A stretch of 64,000 nucleotides of DNA, taken from contig CM055095.1 in the NCBI GenBank assembly GCA_029204225.1, forward strand, positions 52,673,836-52,737,835, given 5' to 3'. The DNA is from Diphasiastrum complanatum (taxonomy: Eukaryota; Streptophyta; Lycopodiopsida; Lycopodiales; Lycopodiaceae). The position numbers and the translations under genes are program-made. The notes beneath the pieces were generated by a model. It did not search any database. It saw only the letters and a program-made list of their open reading frames with translations, and was not told the origin of the DNA. Each line of letters opens with the position of its first letter. Position 1 is the first letter of the stretch. Shown here in pieces: positions 53,201-59,200 of the stretch.

Positions 53201-56200
53201 TCCTGGAAAAATCATCCACAAATATCATGAAGTAGGATGCTCCCCCTATAGACTCAGTCTGCATGGGACCCCATAAGTCTGTATGAACAAGCTCCAAGAT
53301 TTCCTTGGCTCTATATGCTCCATCCTTGAGAAACTGCATACGATGATGCTTGCCCATAACACATCCTTCACAAATTTTTCCTGAAGATACAATATTAGGT
53401 ATTCCTATTACCATATTATTGTCTTTTAGAACCTGTAAGCTTTTATAGTTCAAATGTCGAAACCTTTCATGCCATATCCTGCTCTCCATACTATCAGAAG
53501 CTGCACAAACCTGATGATCCAATGTAGTTGCATCAAGTTTGTAAAGTCGACCTTCCAATAATCCTTTGACCACAACTTTGTAACCTTTGTTTTTGTCTTT
53601 GATGAGACACTTCTGATCGTCAAACTCAACTTTCATATTCTGTTTAGCTATGGCAGAAACTGAAAGTAAATTCTTTTTTAAGCCTGGAACATCGAGAACA
53701 TTCTTAAATTACTCTCACTATACCTCTACCTTTGATATCGTAAGAAGAATTGTCTCCAAGTTTGACATGTGAATTTACACCAGTGTCATCAAACTGTGTG
53801 AACCACTCACGATGTGATGTCATATGTTGCGTTGCTCCAGAATCAATATACCAACAATCTTCAGAGATCTCTGATGTTGAAGTTGAGAATAACTCATAGC
53901 ATCCCACAGCTTCACTTTTGTCTTCGTCTTCAATGAAGTTGCCTGACTGCTTCTTCTTGTCCTGGATAGCCTTCTTTTTCCTGCACTCAAATGCAAAATG
54001 ACCATACTTGCTATAAAAATTACAATTGCCATTTCTCTTTGGATTAGATTTGGAACTGTCTCCTTTTTCCGTATTGTCCTTCCCTTCCTGCTTCTGATCC
54101 TTTTTGCCTCCTTTCTTCTTGCCCTTCTTACCTTGATTCTTGGAAAAGAATCCCAGTTCCTTGAAATCTTCTCTAGACATCAGGTTTTGTCTTCGTAATT
54201 CCTCTTGAAGTAGCAAACCATTGAGCTCATCAAATGTCGGCGATCTCTCCCTCAAACTTAGTGTCATAACAAAGTTCTGATATTGTAATGGTAAGCTATT
54301 CAAAACAATTTGTACTAGAGTATTATCAAGTACAATTTCTCCTATCAACTGATCTCTTAGATCCTTCACCCTGGTAATAAAATCCGTAATGGATTCTTCT
54401 GATTCCATTTTCAAGGTATGAAGCTTATTGTTCAAGAACATTGCTCGAGACTTACTTACCGTTTCATATGTGTTCTTAAGGATATCCCATGCATCCTTAG
54501 GCCCAATTGCATTCTTGATTAGCGGAGTCACCTTATCCTTCATAGATAAGTTGATGATATGATGTGCACGTTGCACCCGTTTCTCAAATGCCCTTCTATC
54601 TTGATCATTGAGACCGTGAGCCATCCCTCTTGTCCCATGACAATTTCCCAATAATCTTTGTCCTGAAGGATATTCTGAATTTTGAACTTCCGCAAGCTGT
54701 AGTTAGATCCATCTAACTTGCTTGATTCTGGAAGAACAGATTCATTCAGACTCCCCATCTTTGTACAAAAATGATGGGCTTTCCACTAAGAATGTAATTG
54801 CTTGAGGACAACTACTTGTCCAATTATTGCCTTCACTAGATATCACTTGTCCAGATCTTGCCTATTTGGTCTCTGCTTGTCCCAAATTCTGCCTTTCTGC
54901 AGTTCTTCCTGCTTGTAGACATCTGCTCACTGCCTGTCCAGTTAGCACTTGCCTTGAATCAGACCTGGTCTGGTCTCTGCTGCCTCAAGTACTACCTGTC
55001 TTGATCTGTCTGGTCGTTGTTGCCTCAGATATTAACTGTCCCCAGCTGCTACCGCCCTCAGATGCTGCCTGCACCTGCTGTAACCTGTAGCTATATGACC
55101 TGCAACAGATCTGCCTCCCTCAGGAGAACCTGCATAGGTACTGCTGCCCTCAAGAAAAGCCTGCTCAGGTTCTACCGCCCTCAGGAAAAGCCTGCTCAGG
55201 TTCTACCGCCCTCAGGAAAAGCCTGCTCAGGTTCTACCGCCCTCAGTTACTGCTGCCTTTAGATAAACTTGCACCAGCTGTGACCTTCACCAGATGTGAC
55301 CTGTCTGAAACCTCTGCTATGGATGTTGTCTCCCTCAGATCTGCCTGTCCAGAAGCTATCTGCGCCAGATGTGAACTCCACCAGATACAACCTTCACCAA
55401 ATAGCACCTCCACTAGATGCGACCTCCACCAGTAAAACCTACAGCGCTGATCTTCTCCTTCCGTAGATCCCGATCTTAACGAGATGGCTCTGATACCATG
55501 TTAGAATCGAAGAGATTCTCTAATCGGAGGAGACTAATCTTATTAGTACTCACACAAAACATCAAACACAAGCTGAAGAAGAAGAGAGATTGCAAGAAGC
55601 TATGCCTCATAAGCTGGAAACTGAGATAACAATGGAGGTGGGCACCCATCTACTCTTATAGAGGTTGTCCACAATGAAAAGCAAAAGCTATTTTACTACA
55701 ATAGCAATTGAAATGCTAATTATGAAGTCTTAACAATAGAAATCTATGCTAACTTGGTTAAAATAGATTTCTATACTATTCTAGCAAAATTGGTACTAAC
55801 TTAGGTACCTATACTAAAAATAGATAGCACCTATACTAAAAATAGAAATAGGCCTTCTAGCACGCAGGCTGGCCTCTACAAATAACCATTATTTCTAACA
55901 TAAACATATGATTTTTGAAAAATGCATATGGGCTAGATGTTGGATGGTTAGAAATTTGTTTTCATCTTAACATCTTTATAATTCCATGGTCAGGATTATC
56001 CTTGCCTGGTAGAAGATTTATCGATTGAAGTTTGAAGTATGGCATCTAGCAATGGCAACAATCTACCTCAAAAAATATCCGGTACAATGTTCTCCTTGAA
56101 GGTCATTGTTGGAAGCCGATAATGAGGTTCCAACTTCATTTTCTCCTTTTTAGTGAAGCTTGTCAAGAACCTCAACCATTTCCACTACTCATTACATTAC

Positions 56201-59200
56201 CGTGAAAACAAGAGCAACGAACCTTCAGCTATTTAGCAGAGAGAAAGTTGAAGATCTGGACACGCTTCTCTAGTTTGAAGTTTTGTCTAACCGGGAAACA
56301 AATTCCAAAAAAAGTTGACGAGGTCCCACTACATTGATTGAGAACACTCCTTAGTGGTATATTGAGAATATTAGCTTAACAAATTTTGAACCTCGCCGGA
56401 GGTAAAATCAACGCTCTGTTGCTATTGTAAGGAACACGAGAATGAAGAGATCACTGATTTGAGTCTTATTAAGGCTTGACTTGTTGGTATGTCCAGAATC
56501 ATGTTAAAGTTTGCGTTGCTGGGAGGTCTAGTGTTGACGACATCAAAGTCCTGATCATAGCTCGAGTTGTTTGGATGTTGAGCATGATGGATGTCGAGGG
56601 CCTTACTTGTTGAGGGATTTGATGTTTTGTTCCTAATCATGTCAAGAGGCGTCTTACCTTTATTTTGAATGGGCTACAAAATGATCATAATTCCTTCTCG
56701 ACAAAATAGGCTTCTGTGTGAAAATATTCTCAAATAAATCAAACATTTGTGGCTCTTCTTCCATTACCTTACACTTTCACATTTGGAGCATTTGTTATAG
56801 CAACAAGTAAGTAGCTCCTTAATCTTCCTTTACTAATAATCAACCCTCGCCCATATGTTCCTTCCAGTATGATTTGGACATTCTTTTTATTAGGTGAGGT
56901 CCACATGCTTTCTAATGCAAAACTAGAAGTTCTGACACATATTACCAAGGTACTCAATCACCTTCATATAGCTCTCACTGTTAACACATGACAATCTTCC
57001 CAAATTTGTTGGTTGTGGCATGCAACCCGTTGTTGCCAGTGTTCATGTTGTCACAGTTGAACTGATCTTCTACTAAACTAAACAACTGTCAAAGACTAGA
57101 GATTTACAAATCACAATAAAGTCATAGTGAGCACCAGCCCTCCTGCATGTGCCTAGATTTTCATCTAATTTGAAACACCAAAATTGAAAGCACATTTGAA
57201 ATCCACAAAACAACAGTACACTTTATCACTTCTAGATTTGGCCTCCTCAATGATAAATCTCAAGGTAAACACATGATTAGAAGAGGAGAACTTGGCCCTA
57301 AAACTTGCCTGTCCCGAGGCATGTAGCCGTGTGTCTAAACTCAACTTTACTACTCATTGCAGACTGAAGAATGGAGCCATATAATTTGGCCATAATGTGA
57401 TCGATCATGATAGCGCAGTAGTCGTCTTGTCTCAGGGGATCACCCCCTTTATGGATGAGATGTACCAAGAGAAAGGAAGATTGTGAATGAGGTTGTATTC
57501 CCTTTGAATCCATAATGTGAGTGCTTTACATTCAAAGGGTAGTAGCACCTCTTGACCATATGACAATGGGAAGGAAGCTTAACTTAGTTACCTTCTATGT
57601 TGTCCATTAGACCCAGAGCACTGGATGTAGCATATGTGGCCACGATTTACACTTATCGTTAGATTCCTTTGCAAGAATAGCCTTCAAGGTTTTCTTCATT
57701 GCTTCATCTTGTTTGTTTGCTTGTGGGTGATATGGCATGGATGTTTTGTGAATGATCTATAACATCATGGCCAACTCATTGGTTGCATTATTCAAAAAGT
57801 GTGTCCCTTCATCTAAAACGAGCTCCACACGGTAATTGAATCTTGTGACTATGTGATTTATTGACAATTTTTTTGTCATGCTCGTTGAAGAATTGTTCTT
57901 AGTGATTTGGATTCCGCCCACTTTCTTACATATTCAATTGACACAATGATACATTGGTGCTCTTGTTCCCTAATTCATTCTCCTTATTGGGGATATTTTG
58001 CAGTCTTTTGTCAAAGGGCCATTGAGTATTTTGGGTATGACTTTTAAAGGTTGAGTTTAGAGAGAATGTTATCTTCATATTTTTGAGTATCAAGGATTGA
58101 CAAACCCTTTTCAACTAGCTAATTGGATTAAAATGGTGACCTAGTTGGTCTCTCATTCTGCAAATTGTCAATGTAGGGTTGACACCACCATGAACTAAAG
58201 CTCATTTCATATTTCAAATCCAACAAGCGCTCTCACTTGTGTCGCCCTGAATCCAACAATAACCTCATCAATACCAAGAGGTACATAATTAGTTCTATTC
58301 TAGCTAATCCATTCTGCTCTAACTTCTTATTTTACCATTTGCCTTTGTTCTCAAACACTTTTGTGCGATCCAACAATTGCTTGTTCCTTTGTTATTACTC
58401 TCTTCTGCAACAATCTTTCTTTTTAGCTCACATCATTGTGCCTTTGACAAAATTCATTTTTGTTCGCTATTATCATGGAAACTCTAGCAAGAGCTTCCAA
58501 TCCAACTCCCAAGTGGAGGAAAAAAACAGGTCATCCAACTGGTTGTGGACTAATTTGTAGAGCAGGTGGCCACTTGTAGTTTGCAAAAGTTCTCCATTTT
58601 AGGTCAGCCTGGAAGGATTCTGCCACGAAGGTTTCTCATCTCCATTACTTTGAACTAACTTGGTGTTTCTATCAGAGGGTTATGCAAGACGTTGATACAA
58701 CCAACATGACTATTCAAATTGCACAAAATAACGAATCTGGGGAAGTAGGCGAACAAGCAAAGGAGCCAAACATAGGAGGAGACATGAACACAGAGGAAGA
58801 TGGTATACAACTAAGTCAAGAGGACATTGCACTAAACCACTTACACAAACATTCCCTATTTAGATGGTTAGTACAACCAAAGAACTGTTATTTAGGTACT
58901 TTTCTAAAAAAGCTCAGCTACATCACTCCTCCATGCCTATAGTCCTTTTCCTGAAAAGAATCCATAAACAATATCAAGCGGCTTATAGAAACAACAAAGT
59001 TTACAAAGAACCAGAAACTTCATCAAAAGATGGTGAAGTTTTTCTTAGCATTTGTGTATTCACCAAGTTTTGATAAACTTGAAGAAGTCCATTGAGTGTG
59101 ATACTCACACTTTCTACATCTTCAACACTTTCATCAACCGCAAAAAGTTGTTCATGTATTTCCTTGATTTGTTAGATAGGCTGCCACTGATTCACCTTTA

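Larger units (their letters stand above)
50401..55900 (-). mobile_element. Full-length Ty1/Copia retrotransposon in DYRKP intron 5, antisense
   Basis: All structural parts are present: TSD TAAAC, LTRs at both ends (50401-50721 and 55499-55900), a primer-binding site matching tRNA-iMet next to the 5' LTR (TGGTATCAGAGC on the minus strand, about 55487-55498), a leader of about 740 bases, gag-protease, integrase, reverse transcriptase, RNase H, and a PPT at 50722-50733. It lies antisense to the kinase gene. Frameshifts and stops make it non-autonomous now, but the long open frames and modest LTR divergence suggest it is the youngest complete element in the window. Confidence 0.96.
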
